Below, piece after piece: positions 19,792-29,586 of a DNA stretch of 64,000 nt. The stretch comes from Marinomonas hwangdonensis (GTDB lineage Bacteria; Pseudomonadota; Gammaproteobacteria; Pseudomonadales; Marinomonadaceae). Position 1 is the stretch's first letter. Every line of letters starts with the position of its first letter. The translations under genes and the position numbers were made by a program. Where the stretch lies: the NCBI RefSeq assembly GCF_003721245.1, contig NZ_RIZG01000001.1:372001-436000 (forward strand). Reading direction: 5' to 3'. The notes below the pieces were generated by a model. It worked only from the letters and a program-made list of their open reading frames with translations, did not search any database and was not told the DNA's origin.

Positions 19792-20607
19792 ATGGTTATT
19801 CACCCCTTGGCTGAAGCGCTTGGCGCTCAAGTGGATGATGTCGATTTATCCAGGCTAACGCCACAAGACGTCGAAGAAATGTATCGAGCATTTTTACAAC
19901 ATAAAGTATTGTTTTTTCGTGATCAGACCTTGTCCCCTGAGCAGCATCTTGCACTGGGTAGGTGTTTTGGTGAGTTAGAGCCAGCGCATCCTTTTTTTCC
20001 TCGTTTAGTTGAAAGCGACCAAGTGGTAGTGATCGAAACTTCTCGAGGTCATCCACCGGGAGAGAGCTTTTGGCATACGGATATGACGTGGCAAGAGATC
20101 CCGCCGAAATGCTCAATTTTACACGCTCAATATGTTCCCGAAAAAGGTGGTGATACGCTGTGGTGTAATATGGCCGCTGTTTTTTCGAGTTTACCGCAAA
20201 GTGATAAAGCAAGACTTCGGACGATGAGTGCGCTGCATGGTTTGCACGCATTTGAGGGAAGTCGATACGATGAACAAGATGATTTCGGTCAAAGCCGAAT
20301 CGCACAAAAATCTCAGGCCTACCCTCCGATTGTTCGTCCTATGGTAACCCGCCATCCAGAAACCGATGAAGAAATCTTGTTTATCAATGAGCAATTTACG
20401 CGTTCCGTGATAGGGGAGTCTGACAAGGAGAGCCGCGCCTTATTGGATCGACTCTTTGCCATTGCTCGACAAGTTCAGTTTCAAGTGCGTTTTCAGTGGC
20501 AAGCCGGCTCGGTTGCCATTTGGGACAACCGAGTGACTCAGCATTTTGCTGTGACGGACTATGCTGATCAGCCTAGAAAACTGCATCGAGTGACGGTTAA
20601 AGGCTAA
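19792..20607 (+). CDS. TauD/TfdA-family 2OG-Fe(II) dioxygenase
   Basis: A protein of 271 residues of the taurine/2,4-D dioxygenase family, which uses 2-oxoglutarate, O2 and Fe(II) to hydroxylate and often cleave sulfonates or ethers. The N-terminus IHPLAEALGAQVDDVDLSRL is typical. Iron ligands are His and Asp in FWHTDMTW and the distal His in DNRVTQHFAV; the 2OG-binding Arg is in RKLHRVTVKG. Without a sulfonate transporter nearby the substrate cannot be assigned. The longest ORF begins at 19723, but AAGGTGG six bases before ATG 19792, and the normal family N-terminus, make 19792 the start. It converges with argC across a 28-base gap. Confidence 0.9.
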   Translation: MVIHPLAEALGAQVDDVDLSRLTPQDVEEMYRAFLQHKVLFFRDQTLSPEQHLALGRCFGELEPAHPFFPRLVESDQVVVIETSRGHPPGESFWHTDMTWQEIPPKCSILHAQYVPEKGGDTLWCNMAAVFSSLPQSDKARLRTMSALHGLHAFEGSRYDEQDDFGQSRIAQKSQAYPPIVRPMVTRHPETDEEILFINEQFTRSVIGESDKESRALLDRLFAIARQVQFQVRFQWQAGSVAIWDNRVTQHFAVTDYADQPRKLHRVTVKG

Positions 20608-20635
20608 TGGGAAAAATCCCAAGCCCACTCATTGA

Positions 20636-21574
20636 CTAGCGAAGATTGACAGCGGTTGCTTCGTCAAACCCTAACATGATATTGAGGTTTTGAACGGCAG
20701 CGCCAGAGGCACCTTTACCAAGGTTGTCCAGTTTGGCAACCAAAACACCGGACTGGTTGTCTGGCGCACTTAATACAGACAGCTCTATTTGGTTAGTGTC
20801 TTCGAGGCCGTGTGGGGTCAAGAAAGGCGCCGCATCATCAACCACGTGATTTACCTCATTCACTGTCACAAAGGCATCATTGGCATACACCTCAGCTAAT
20901 TTAGTCTGTAGTTGTGTCATGGTGACGCCATTTTTTAGTTGAATGGGCAAGAAAGTCAGCATGCCTTGGCGGAAGCTGCCCACGCTGGGCATAAAAATAG
21001 GTGCTTTATCCAACCCAGACCAAGTCTTGATTTCAGGCAAATGCTTATGATTAAAGGTTAAACCATAAGCGCCATACACAGGCGCATTCTCAGTGCCTTC
21101 ATAACGGTCAATCAGGGCGTTACCGCCACCACTGTAACCAGAAACCGCATTAATAGAATAATCACCATCCGCTGGCAACAATCCCGCTTCAATTAGCGGC
21201 TTCAATAACAAGATCGCTCCTGTTGGGTAACAACCTGGGTTAGAAACAAACTGCGCCGCTTTGATTTTGTCGCGTTGTGAGACATCGAGTTCTGGCAAAC
21301 CATACACCCAGCCCTCAGCAACACGGTGTACTGAGCTGGCATCTAAAATACGACAGCCTTCTTCTTTGGCTAAAATGACGCTCTCTATGGCGGCGTCGTC
21401 TGGTAGACAAAGTACGGTGACATCGGCTTCTTTCATCAGTCGACGTTTTTCTTCCATATCGCGTTTTTTGGTTGGATCGATACTGATGATTTCAATGTCA
21501 GGGTGGTTAACCAAACGGTCTTTTACTTGTAAACCTGTGGTGCCGGTTTCGCCATCGATGAATACTTTTTTCAC
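20636..21574 (-). CDS. argC: N-acetyl-gamma-glutamyl-phosphate reductase (type 2 ArgC)
   Basis: A 312-residue ArgC of the shorter 'type 2' group; it reduces N-acetylglutamyl phosphate to the semialdehyde with NADPH in arginine synthesis. The nucleotide-binding start is MKKVFIDGETGTTGLQVKDR, and the catalytic Cys lies in FVSNPGCYPTGAILLL. His in FNHKHLPEI and the C-terminal LGKGASGAAVQNLNIMLGFD are conserved. The start is GTG, eight bases after AAGGA. The gene is alone here, and no other arginine gene lies in the window. A possible ArgR-like inverted repeat lies upstream at 21693-21713. Confidence 0.95.
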   Translation of the reverse strand: MKKVFIDGETGTTGLQVKDRLVNHPDIEIISIDPTKKRDMEEKRRLMKEADVTVLCLPDDAAIESVILAKEEGCRILDASSVHRVAEGWVYGLPELDVSQRDKIKAAQFVSNPGCYPTGAILLLKPLIEAGLLPADGDYSINAVSGYSGGGNALIDRYEGTENAPVYGAYGLTFNHKHLPEIKTWSGLDKAPIFMPSVGSFRQGMLTFLPIQLKNGVTMTQLQTKLAEVYANDAFVTVNEVNHVVDDAAPFLTPHGLEDTNQIELSVLSAPDNQSGVLVAKLDNLGKGASGAAVQNLNIMLGFDEATAVNLR

Positions 21575-21909
21575 AGCGGAGTTCCTTACTGAGTGTCTAA
21601 GATCAAAGCCGAACAGGGCGTCTGGACGGAGTTCCTGTGTTCCAACGGTTTAGCGCAGGGCTTTCGAAAAAATGTGTGTTGGTACGAGTTTACTATTTAT
21701 GAACAATGAATAGAGCAACGATGGGTAAGTGTAATGCATCAGGGTGATACTGAATAGTTGCTAAAGAGGCGATCCAAGATAATTGGCTATTTTTGCGGCA
21801 TTGCTACCCGCGATAAAAAAATAATGCTATAAGAATAGACCTTATTTATTTCTTAATTTGTATATTACTTCTCACTTTACATGGACATAAACGACAAGGC
21901 TAAACGATT
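21575..21909. other. Divergent intergenic region argC / REC-GGDEF-EAL
   Basis: 335 bases carry the promoters of argC (-) and the regulator at 21910 (+). An imperfect inverted repeat at 21693-21713 is noted separately. The part nearest the plus-strand gene is AT-rich. No small gene is supported. Confidence 0.5.
21693..21713. promoter_or_regulatory. Possible ArgR-type operator upstream of argC
   Basis: CTATTTAT and ATGAATAG form an inverted repeat with one mismatch in 8 and a 5-base spacer, 119 bases before the argC start. The half sites resemble the TGAAT/ATTCA-type ARG-box arms of enterobacteria, but the spacing differs from the standard 18-bp box. Confidence 0.25.
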
Positions 21910-23694
21910 ATGAAACAGCCTCCAATGGTACTTATTGTAGACGATGTTCCAGAAAATCTACGGGTACTTAAAGATGTGATAGATGCATTGGATTGCCAAA
22001 TTGCGGTGGCCAACTCGGGTGAGCGTGCTTTGCAGTTGCTTGAAAGGACTCAACCTTGCCTAATTCTATTAGATGTCATGATGGGGGGCATTGATGGGTT
22101 TGAAACTTGCCGTCGTATTCGTTCACAACCTTCGTTTAATGATGTGCCAATTATTTTTATTACCGCGCTAACAGACGATATCAGCCGCGGCTTTGAAGCG
22201 GGCGGTAACGACTACATCAGTAAGCCTTTCCGTATCGAAGAAGTGCGTTCAAGAGTGCAGCACCAGTTAGAAAAGTTTCAGCTTTTGCGCGAGCTAAAAG
22301 CACTGACCCTATCATTGGAAGAGAAAGTGCGTGAACGCACCGCTGACCTGAACTTAGTGAATCGCAACTTACGTAAGGAAGTGCAAGAAAGGCGCTACAT
22401 GCAAGACCGATTGAAATATCTGGCGCAGCATGATTTTGTTACTCAGTTGTATAACCGTGATGCGTTAGACGAACATATTTCTTATATTGTTTCTGATATT
22501 CAATTGAACACCTTGGAGCATGTGCCTTATTTTTTATTAATCGACGTCAACGAGTTTCGTCTGATCAACGACTCTTGTGGCTGTATCGCAGGCGATGAGT
22601 TGTTGCATCAGTTGGCAGCGATCATGAGCCAACTTGCCGACCCCCAAAACGATTTTTGTGCTCGTCTAAATGGAGACAAATTTGCCATTGTGATGAAAAA
22701 AGGGGGGCATCAAGGTGCGGCTTCCTATCTGAGAATGTTTAAACAAGCCTTGGATGACTACGCATTTATATGGAACGAGCGACGCTTTCAGATGAGTGCG
22801 ACCCAGGTGGCCATTCCTTTGGCTCGTGATATGGGTTCGTTTGAACAAGTTGTCATGCTGGCGGATGAGGTGTGCTATCGAGGTAAAAAATCAGGCACCC
22901 ATACTCAAGTAATTAAAGACGCAAAAGATCTAGTCTGCCAAGAATACCGCGGCAACCTCAACTGGGGGCTGCGTATTATGGACGGTCTTGAGAAAAACCT
23001 GTTTGAGGTACACTTTCAGCAGGTATGTTCGTTAACCCATCAGCAACAAAAAAAGAAAATTGAAATTTTGGTGCGTTTAAGGAATGAAGAAACGGGCGAT
23101 CTTATTTACCCAAATGACTTTATTCGTGCCGCTGAACGCTTTGGTATCATTGCTAAAATAGACCGCTGGGTGATTCACAACACCATGAAGCAACTGTCTG
23201 AGCGCCGAGATTTATGGGACTCCATTGATCAGGTAGCATTAAATGTGTCTGCCTTGTCTGTCCGTCAGGACGGTTTTGCCCAGTACATTTTAGAGCAGTT
23301 AGCACACTTTAGTCTGGATGGGCGGAAGTTCTGTTTTGAATTAACAGAGACCGAGGCTTTAAACAACTTTAACGACACTCGTCAGTTCATGGCTTTACTC
23401 CATGAAAAAGGTTGCACCATTGCGCTGGACGATTTCGGTACGGGTTTTTCATCTTATGCCTATTTAACTGATTTGCCGTTTGATTTGATTAAAATCGACG
23501 GCATGTTCATCAAAGATATGCACGTTAACAGTGTGCACCTAGGCATGGTGGATTCCATCGTTAAGCTGGCCAAAATGCTCAATAAACCCGTGGTGGCGGA
23601 GTTTGTTGAAAACCAAAGTATCGTAGAAGAATTAACACGGCTGGGTGTTGAATGGGGGCAAGGGTATTTCTTTCATAAGCCTGAGAAGCTCTAG
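21910..23694 (+). CDS. Response regulator with degenerate GGDEF and EAL domains
   Basis: A 594-residue c-di-GMP regulator. The receiver domain (1-120) has Asp55 in LILLDVMMGG and Lys in YISKPFR. A coiled coil (about 125-165) leads to a GGDEF domain whose signature reads NGDKF near residue 254, so diguanylate cyclase activity is probably lost. The EAL domain has EIL at 385 in place of EAL. It keeps the other expected residues: Asn in ALNVSALS, Glu in FELTETE, Asp-Asp at 507 in LDDFGTGFSS, Lys in LIKIDGMF, Glu in AEFVEN and Gln in QGYFFHKP. Phosphodiesterase activity is therefore plausible. The hybrid kinase gene starts 63 bases downstream and is the likely partner. Confidence 0.92.
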   Translation: MKQPPMVLIVDDVPENLRVLKDVIDALDCQIAVANSGERALQLLERTQPCLILLDVMMGGIDGFETCRRIRSQPSFNDVPIIFITALTDDISRGFEAGGNDYISKPFRIEEVRSRVQHQLEKFQLLRELKALTLSLEEKVRERTADLNLVNRNLRKEVQERRYMQDRLKYLAQHDFVTQLYNRDALDEHISYIVSDIQLNTLEHVPYFLLIDVNEFRLINDSCGCIAGDELLHQLAAIMSQLADPQNDFCARLNGDKFAIVMKKGGHQGAASYLRMFKQALDDYAFIWNERRFQMSATQVAIPLARDMGSFEQVVMLADEVCYRGKKSGTHTQVIKDAKDLVCQEYRGNLNWGLRIMDGLEKNLFEVHFQQVCSLTHQQQKKKIEILVRLRNEETGDLIYPNDFIRAAERFGIIAKIDRWVIHNTMKQLSERRDLWDSIDQVALNVSALSVRQDGFAQYILEQLAHFSLDGRKFCFELTETEALNNFNDTRQFMALLHEKGCTIALDDFGTGFSSYAYLTDLPFDLIKIDGMFIKDMHVNSVHLGMVDSIVKLAKMLNKPVVAEFVENQSIVEELTRLGVEWGQGYFFHKPEKL

Positions 23695-23757
23695 CCTTGA
23701 AGCCCAAGCAACGAAATAGAGCAACAAGCTAACGCCACCGATTAAGGGGTGCGACAC

Positions 23758-26523
23758 ATGGATATCGATTTACCCACTATTCTCCACCTCCTGATAGTGC
23801 TGTTTATATTGACGGCTTTCGTATTAGGCGTGTTTCAGCTTGGTTTTCTTTTTCGTTTCAAACGCTTGCAGCGTCGCTATTCAAGAGCGATTTTGGCAAC
23901 TAACGCCGGCGTGTGGGAGTGGTTTCCCAAAACGGGGCGCTGGTATGCTTCTCCTGAATTTTTTCAGCAATTGGGTTTTAAAGAAGAAAGCACGCCTAAG
24001 AGCCTAGACGATTTGCTGATACTCATATCGACAGAAGATCAGACTAGGTTTAAACAGTGGCAATCAGCGTTGCTTGGCTCTCGCCAAGACACAGCGCCAA
24101 AATCCATTCGATTCACACTCTCTAATACGTCCTTACATACCCAAACCGCTACCTCTCACAAGAACGATCAGGAGGGAGTTACAAATTTAAAACACTACTG
24201 TTTGGAAATGCGTGGCAATGTCGTCCGAAGAGACAGTCGCCAACGGGCACACAGTGTGGCGGGTATTCTGGAAGAAATTAGTCATCTAGTCGCCACAGAA
24301 AGTGCTCTGATTAGTGCGCGTGAAGAAGCGCGACGTCGTGAATTAACGCTCTCTATTTTGCTGGACAATATTCCAGATGTGGTCTGGTCAAAAGATGAAC
24401 AAGGTCGATACCTAGATTGTAATAAAGCGTTTCTGGACTTTAACGGGTTTTCAATTGGTGAAATCACCGGTAAGAACGATCAAGATCTCAATTTAGACGG
24501 TAAAGGGGGGTATTACCAACAACGTGATCAAGAGGCCATGCAAACCGGTTTAACTATTTATGAGCAAAGTTGGGGCCAGCCAAAAAATGGTGGTGAGCCG
24601 CGCTTGTTTGATGTGTGTCGGGTCCCCATCACAGGGGAATCTTCGCATTTTCGTGGCACCTTAGGTGTCGCCCGAGACATCACGGAACGTCATTTGTTGA
24701 TTAATCAGCTCAAATTGTTTAAAAGCTTCGCCGATAACTCTGCACAGGGTTTTGCTATGGCAACATTAGACGGAGAAATTTCGTATTTTAACGAAACCAT
24801 TCGCTCTCTTCTTGGTGTGCCAGAAGAGGCAAACGATGCCTTCTTAGCAGAATTAAACCATCTAGAATTTTATACCGAACCAACCCAGCGTTTTTTACAA
24901 GAAACCGTCATTCCCTATGTAAAGGAAAAGGGTGTGTGGCAAGGGGAGCTAGAAGCGAAGAGTCTTGATGGTCGTGTTTTCCCGACTCATGAAACCTATT
25001 TTTTGCTGCGCGATGAAGAGGGTAAGCCCATTTCATTTGGCGATGTCATGAATGATATATCGGATCAAAAACATGTTTCTATGCAGCTAGAACAAGCGAA
25101 AGAGGCTGCAGAACAGGCGAACCAAGCCAAAAGCCAGTTCTTAGCCAATATGAGCCATGAAATTCGCACGCCCCTGAATGCCATTATTGGTTATGCTCAG
25201 CTGATTGGTGAGGATAACCAGCTAGTAGATGTTTCTCGCACCCGCTTTTTGTCTATTGCCACCGCAGGAGAGCGTTTGTTGGCGCTAATTAATGACATTT
25301 TAGATATTGCTCGGATTGAATCGGGTCGTCTGGTGTTGCACGAACAGAAAATGAACTTGTGCCGAGAAGTGAATCAAATAGGTAGGCTGTTCTTAGGTCA
25401 AGCTCAGTCAAAAGAGCTAGACCTGATGGTCGAATGTGATCTAGATGAAGACTTGCTTGTTTGGATGGATCCAGTCAAATTTCAACAAATACTGACGAAT
25501 TTGTTGGGTAATGCGGTCAAATTTACCATAAAAGGGTATGTGAAGATCGTTGTTCGAATAGAAGCAGAACGTATACAGATTGTTATCGAAGACACAGGGC
25601 CCGGAATAGAAAGTGCTCTAATGGAACACCTTTTTACTCCTTTTGTGCAAGGTAAGGCAGGCGAAGCCTCGGGTGGTACTGGGCTTGGTTTAGCATTGTC
25701 AACGACCTTGGTTAAATTGATGCAGGGAGCTTTGTCGGTAACAAGCAGTGAAGGCGAGGGGACACAGATTACAGTAGATTTACCTTTATCGAGAGTCAAT
25801 CAAAACGACGCTGCTGAGTTTAATGATCAAGAGGCTTTTTTAAATATGCGATTAAATGACCCTATTCGCGTCTTGGTCGCCGAAGATGACGACTGGTCGC
25901 GGGATATCCTGGTCTCTTTATTGGAAAAAGCGGGCTGTCAGATAATTGAAGCACAGGATGGTGAACAAGCCATAAACGCCTTCAGGGCCAACCTGCCTGA
26001 TCTGGTTATGACAGACATAAGGATGCCAAATAAATCTGGCATCGACTTATTACAGGTGATTAAGCAAGAAAACCCAGAGCAGAACATTCCTGTTATTGCC
26101 ATTACTGCGTCTACATTAGTGCATGAACAACAAGAACTATTGGACCAAGGCTTTTGGCAAGTCATTGCTAAGCCGTATCAAATTGAAGCCATTTATAAAG
26201 CCTTGGTGGCGCATCTGGACGTGCATTTTGTTCCGCTGTACGACGCTAAGCTCAATTCAGACGATGAGGGAAAAAGCCTGCTATCGGCCCACGAAGAAGC
26301 GACTGGTCAGCCATCTGCTAGCGCGCTGCGGCCATTAACATCAGCCGATTGGCAGCCATTGCTTGCGGCGGCACAAAGCGGCGACATGCAAACAACGGAA
26401 GACGTGTTTTATTCTTTGCGTGAGGCGTTACCCAAAACTCAAGAGAAAGCTCTGAAATCAGCGATTGATCAGTTTGACTTGGGGTTGGTAGAGACCTTGA
26501 TCGAACAATTCCAAGCCTCATGA
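23758..26523 (+). CDS. PAS-rich hybrid sensor histidine kinase
   Basis: A membrane kinase of 921 residues. One N-terminal helix (about 8-30) is followed by three PAS-type modules: the first with [15 protein letters not shown], the second with [20 protein letters not shown], and the third with [19 protein letters not shown]. The kinase core has His467 in [18 protein letters not shown]-box [10 protein letters not shown], and G-boxes DTGPGIE and [10 protein letters not shown]. The C-terminal receiver has Asp753 in [12 protein letters not shown] and Lys in IAKPYQ. The last 80 or so residues are helical but lack an obvious Hpt His motif. The start is ATG 23758, eight bases after AAGGGG, not the upstream GTG. 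It sits just after the REC-GGDEF-EAL gene, suggesting a phosphorelay to it. Confidence 0.93.
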   Translation: MDIDLPTILHLLIVLFILTAFVLGVFQLGFLFRFKRLQRRYSRAILATNAGVWEWFPKTGRWYASPEFFQQLGFKEESTPKSLDDLLILISTEDQTRFKQWQSALLGSRQDTAPKSIRFTLSNTSLHTQTATSHKNDQEGVTNLKHYCLEMRGNVVRRDSRQRAHSVAGILEEISHLVATESALISAREEARRRELTLSILLDNIPDVVWSKDEQGRYLDCNKAFLDFNGFSIGEITGKNDQDLNLDGKGGYYQQRDQEAMQTGLTIYEQSWGQPKNGGEPRLFDVCRVPITGESSHFRGTLGVARDITERHLLINQLKLFKSFADNSAQGFAMATLDGEISYFNETIRSLLGVPEEANDAFLAELNHLEFYTEPTQRFLQETVIPYVKEKGVWQGELEAKSLDGRVFPTHETYFLLRDEEGKPISFGDVMNDISDQKHVSMQLEQAKEAAEQANQAKSQFLANMSHEIRTPLNAIIGYAQLIGEDNQLVDVSRTRFLSIATAGERLLALINDILDIARIESGRLVLHEQKMNLCREVNQIGRLFLGQAQSKELDLMVECDLDEDLLVWMDPVKFQQILTNLLGNAVKFTIKGYVKIVVRIEAERIQIVIEDTGPGIESALMEHLFTPFVQGKAGEASGGTGLGLALSTTLVKLMQGALSVTSSEGEGTQITVDLPLSRVNQNDAAEFNDQEAFLNMRLNDPIRVLVAEDDDWSRDILVSLLEKAGCQIIEAQDGEQAINAFRANLPDLVMTDIRMPNKSGIDLLQVIKQENPEQNIPVIAITASTLVHEQQELLDQGFWQVIAKPYQIEAIYKALVAHLDVHFVPLYDAKLNSDDEGKSLLSAHEEATGQPSASALRPLTSADWQPLLAAAQSGDMQTTEDVFYSLREALPKTQEKALKSAIDQFDLGLVETLIEQFQAS

Positions 26524-26778
26524 TAGCCAGCGTTTAATGCCAGAGAGACATCATGGGTTTTGCTCACGCTTGCCTGAGGCATTTGGTTTGACAGGGATAT
26601 TGGCAATGGATAAGGTCGCGCAAGACAAATTTGATGAGGGGATTTTAGATATTGTGGACACAAACCAACTTACATATTGACCGATGTCTTTACCCAAACT
26701 ATTGCCCAGTATTGGGCGTCCAATTTTTTATTGAACTCTTTTGTGATACTTTTTAAACCCCTTTTTAGAGACGTCTTT

Positions 26779-28113
26779 ATGACCCCTTCTGTCGTTCATT
26801 GTCCCTCGCTTTTTTTGACGGCGCCTGCGTCGAATCAAGGGAAAACTACTATTACTGCTGCCTTGGCGCGTTATTTTACTAATCAGGGCAAAGTGGTCCG
26901 TGTTTTTAAAACGGGCCCAGATTATCTTGACCCACAGATTTTAGCACAGGCGTCTAAGCAACCTGTTGAACAGCTTGATATCTGGATGGCAGGGGAAGCC
27001 TACTGCCAAGACAAACTGTACCAAGCAGCCCAGGTTGCAGATTTGATCTTGGTAGAAGGCGCTATGGGCATGTTTGATGGTGAACCCTCCAGTGCTGATC
27101 TTGCTGCACGCTTTGGTATTCCCATGGCGATTGTTCTGGACGTTAAAGGCATGGCACAAACCGCTGCGGCCGTTGCGATGGGGTTAGCCAATTTTCGTGA
27201 TGATGTGCAAGTAGCTGGCTTGATTGCTAATCATTGTGGCAGCGAACGTCATGCAGAATTGATTCGCGAAGCGCTTCCTACAAACTTGCCTTTGCTTGCC
27301 ACCCTAAAGCGCGATGAAGAGATTACTTTGCCAGAACGCCACTTGGGTTTGGTGCAAGCAGATGAAGTGAAAGACGAATTAGAAATTCGCTTTGAAGCTG
27401 CGGTTGAATGGTTAAAAGAAACGCAAGATACAGGTTTGTTAAGCTTGCCGAATGCTGTGCCTTTTTACCCTGTCAATCAAGTAGGCGCTAAACAAACTAT
27501 TGAGCAACACTTGCTAGGCAAAACCATCGCGGTGGCGAAAGACGCGGCCTTCAGTTTTATCTATGATGCTAACCTGATGGCGCTGAAAAGTTTAGGCGCA
27601 GAACTGGTGTTTTTCTCGCCCTTGCATGATCAAGCTTTGCCTAAGGCCGATGCCCTTTGGTTACCTGGCGGCTATCCTGAATTACACACTAAAGCTTTGT
27701 CTGAAAACACCGCCATGCGTCAAGCCATTCAAGATTTTTATCAGGCAGGCAAGGGCATCTTGGCAGAATGTGGGGGCATGCTTTATAGCTTAGAGACGCT
27801 CACAGATTTAGAGGAAAACGAATACCCTATGTTGGGGATTTTAGCAGGGCAAGGCGCTATGCGAGGTGAACGTGGTTGTCAAGGTATGCAAACGGCCGTG
27901 ACGCCGCAAGGAGACATTCGCGGACACGCTCACCACAGATCTCGCAGCGCCAACACGCCTGAACCTGTCGGTTATGGTCGTCGTCAGCGACATCCTGCAC
28001 CGGGTGAAGCGATTTATCAGCAGAAAGGCTTAACCGCCAGTTACTTGCATTTATTTTTCCAGTCCAACCTCGATGCCACTGCTAAGCTCTTTTTAGTGAA
28101 TCCGCAGGACTAG
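26779..28113 (+). CDS. cobB: Cobyrinic acid a,c-diamide synthase (CobB/CbiA)
   Basis: A 444-residue glutamine-dependent amidotransferase that amidates the a and c side chains of (hydrogeno)cobyrinic acid in cobalamin synthesis. The N-terminal dethiobiotin-synthetase-like ATPase has FLTAPASNQGKTTI and FKTGPDYLDPQI. The C-terminal class I glutaminase has WLPGGYPELH and the nucleophile Cys331 in AECGGMLYSLE. The tail has the family end RGHAHHRS and SYLHLFFQSN. The open frame begins at TTG 26677 but its first 34 residues are not family-like, and ATG 26779 matches the expected N-terminus. No other cob gene or clear cobalamin riboswitch is in the window, so it is an orphan here. Confidence 0.9.
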   Translation: MTPSVVHCPSLFLTAPASNQGKTTITAALARYFTNQGKVVRVFKTGPDYLDPQILAQASKQPVEQLDIWMAGEAYCQDKLYQAAQVADLILVEGAMGMFDGEPSSADLAARFGIPMAIVLDVKGMAQTAAAVAMGLANFRDDVQVAGLIANHCGSERHAELIREALPTNLPLLATLKRDEEITLPERHLGLVQADEVKDELEIRFEAAVEWLKETQDTGLLSLPNAVPFYPVNQVGAKQTIEQHLLGKTIAVAKDAAFSFIYDANLMALKSLGAELVFFSPLHDQALPKADALWLPGGYPELHTKALSENTAMRQAIQDFYQAGKGILAECGGMLYSLETLTDLEENEYPMLGILAGQGAMRGERGCQGMQTAVTPQGDIRGHAHHRSRSANTPEPVGYGRRQRHPAPGEAIYQQKGLTASYLHLFFQSNLDATAKLFLVNPQD

Positions 28114-28224
28114 CGAGTTATGTGGCCAGAAATTGCAGAATCCACGTTTGGGAAAAGTTAGAGATATCAAAGACCAAGGTTTTTGAACTCTGCCTTTACT
28201 GGGTTCTGACTACCGATTGATTGC

Positions 28225-29379
28225 CTAATGACTATTAAAAGCAACAAAACAGCCGCGTCCTTGTTCTTTTGCTTGGTATAAACATTTATCCGCATCGTGA
28301 AAAAGTTGGTCTAAATGCGTTACTTTTGCATGAGCGACAACGCCAGCACTTAGGCTAACTCTGTAATTGTCTTGAGCTCCGTCAATGGGGGTGGCCGCCA
28401 AATGTTGTGAAATACAGCGATACAGTTCTGCGGCTTGTTCGACATTGGTACTAGGGCATAGAATGGCAAACTCTTCTCCACCAATACGGGCACAGATGAA
28501 ATGCTCACTGGCACACGATCGGATAGCATCTGCGATGACGATAAGTGCATTGTCACCAACTTGGTGACCACACTGATCGTTGAGTTGTTTAAATAAATCT
28601 GCATCCAGAGCAATAATACTTATAGGCGATGACTCATCCGATTTAGCGTGAGCGATAAGGGATTGAGCGGCCTTGGTGAAACCTCGTCGATTATAAAGGT
28701 TTGTATGAAAATCATGCATGGCGAGATAGTCTTTTTCCTTTACTAAATTCGTGGTGATTAATAAGAAAAGAAAAATGCCATTCGCTAAAATAAGACTGGG
28801 GAGTACGAAAAGTAATATAAATGGATTGCCGGCTTCTACGTGCTCAACAAAACTCATTTCTTCGCTTAAACCAATATTCAACAGTCTTAATAAGATTAAT
28901 GCGCCTAATAATCCAAAAACGGCCGCTATTAAACACTTTATAACATAATTATCCGGCGTGCTTTTGATGAGCTTAAACGCAGTAAAAAGATAAATGAATC
29001 CGATAAATACGCCAGTCACTACCGCTCGGTGAAAAAAATTATTATCAGAAATAACAAGGTATTGTATGGGGAACATGAGGCTCAGTAATAACAACCAAAT
29101 TTTAATACTGGTCCGTGTCTTGATTAACTGTAAGGTCCCATGAGCCACACAGACAACGGAGGCTGCAATGGCAAAATTACCAGCAAGTCTTAACAGATCA
29201 TTTACGACAAAAATGCGTAGGAGAATCAAAGCGATGCCAAGAGCCGTTAGACCGAAGCCAATGGCTAATAACAGGGCGGGTTGTATTCTGCGATCTTGAT
29301 ACCACAAAATAGCAAATCCAGTTGCGACAACGCAGTACATCCAGACAGTCATAAAGAGCAATGTTGGTACTAGTTCCAT
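28225..29379 (-). CDS. Membrane-bound diguanylate cyclase
   Basis: A 384-residue GGDEF protein. The first 215 or so residues form about seven hydrophobic helices (for example TVWMYCVVATGFAILWY and AAVFGLLGALILLRLL), with no recognised extracytoplasmic ligand domain. The C-terminal GGDEF domain has FHTNLYNRRGF, DADLFKQLNDQCGHQVGD and an intact GGEEF signature in RIGGEEFAILCP, so it should make c-di-GMP. No RxxD inhibitory site is obvious before the signature. The ORF opens at TTG 29409; ATG 29379 follows GGAG by 10 bases and is preferred. It is a single gene between cobB and the ectoine operon. Confidence 0.9.
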   Translation of the reverse strand: MELVPTLLFMTVWMYCVVATGFAILWYQDRRIQPALLLAIGFGLTALGIALILLRIFVVNDLLRLAGNFAIAASVVCVAHGTLQLIKTRTSIKIWLLLLSLMFPIQYLVISDNNFFHRAVVTGVFIGFIYLFTAFKLIKSTPDNYVIKCLIAAVFGLLGALILLRLLNIGLSEEMSFVEHVEAGNPFILLFVLPSLILANGIFLFLLITTNLVKEKDYLAMHDFHTNLYNRRGFTKAAQSLIAHAKSDESSPISIIALDADLFKQLNDQCGHQVGDNALIVIADAIRSCASEHFICARIGGEEFAILCPSTNVEQAAELYRCISQHLAATPIDGAQDNYRVSLSAGVVAHAKVTHLDQLFHDADKCLYQAKEQGRGCFVAFNSH

Positions 29380-29532
29380 TATCAGGAATCTCCAATAAAT
29401 CTTAGCCAAGATTAGCAGACTTTATGCCATCATAATAATGTTTTGCGAGTTTGCCTGAAATCATCATGCCTGGAGATTCGATTGGTAAAAATGCTCACCT
29501 ATCGTGTACTGGGGGGGGCAAAATAGGAAAGA

Positions 29533-29563
29533 AAATAGCCCCATGTGAGATGGGGCTATTTTG
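29533..29563. terminator. Strong terminator at the end of the ectoine operon
   Basis: A perfect 13-bp stem (AAAATAGCCCCAT / ATGGGGCTATTTT) with a 5-base loop, 24 bases past the doeC stop. Read on the minus strand it ends in a T-rich tail; the reverse orientation also has a short T run. Confidence 0.9.
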
Positions 29564-29586
29564 GTATGATCGAAAAGCGTGAGTGC

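Noticed and set aside
26537-26680. 47-codon ORF upstream of cobB
   Set aside because: No ribosome site and no recognised motif; it overlaps the false N-terminal extension of cobB. It could be a gene remnant, but nothing supports that.
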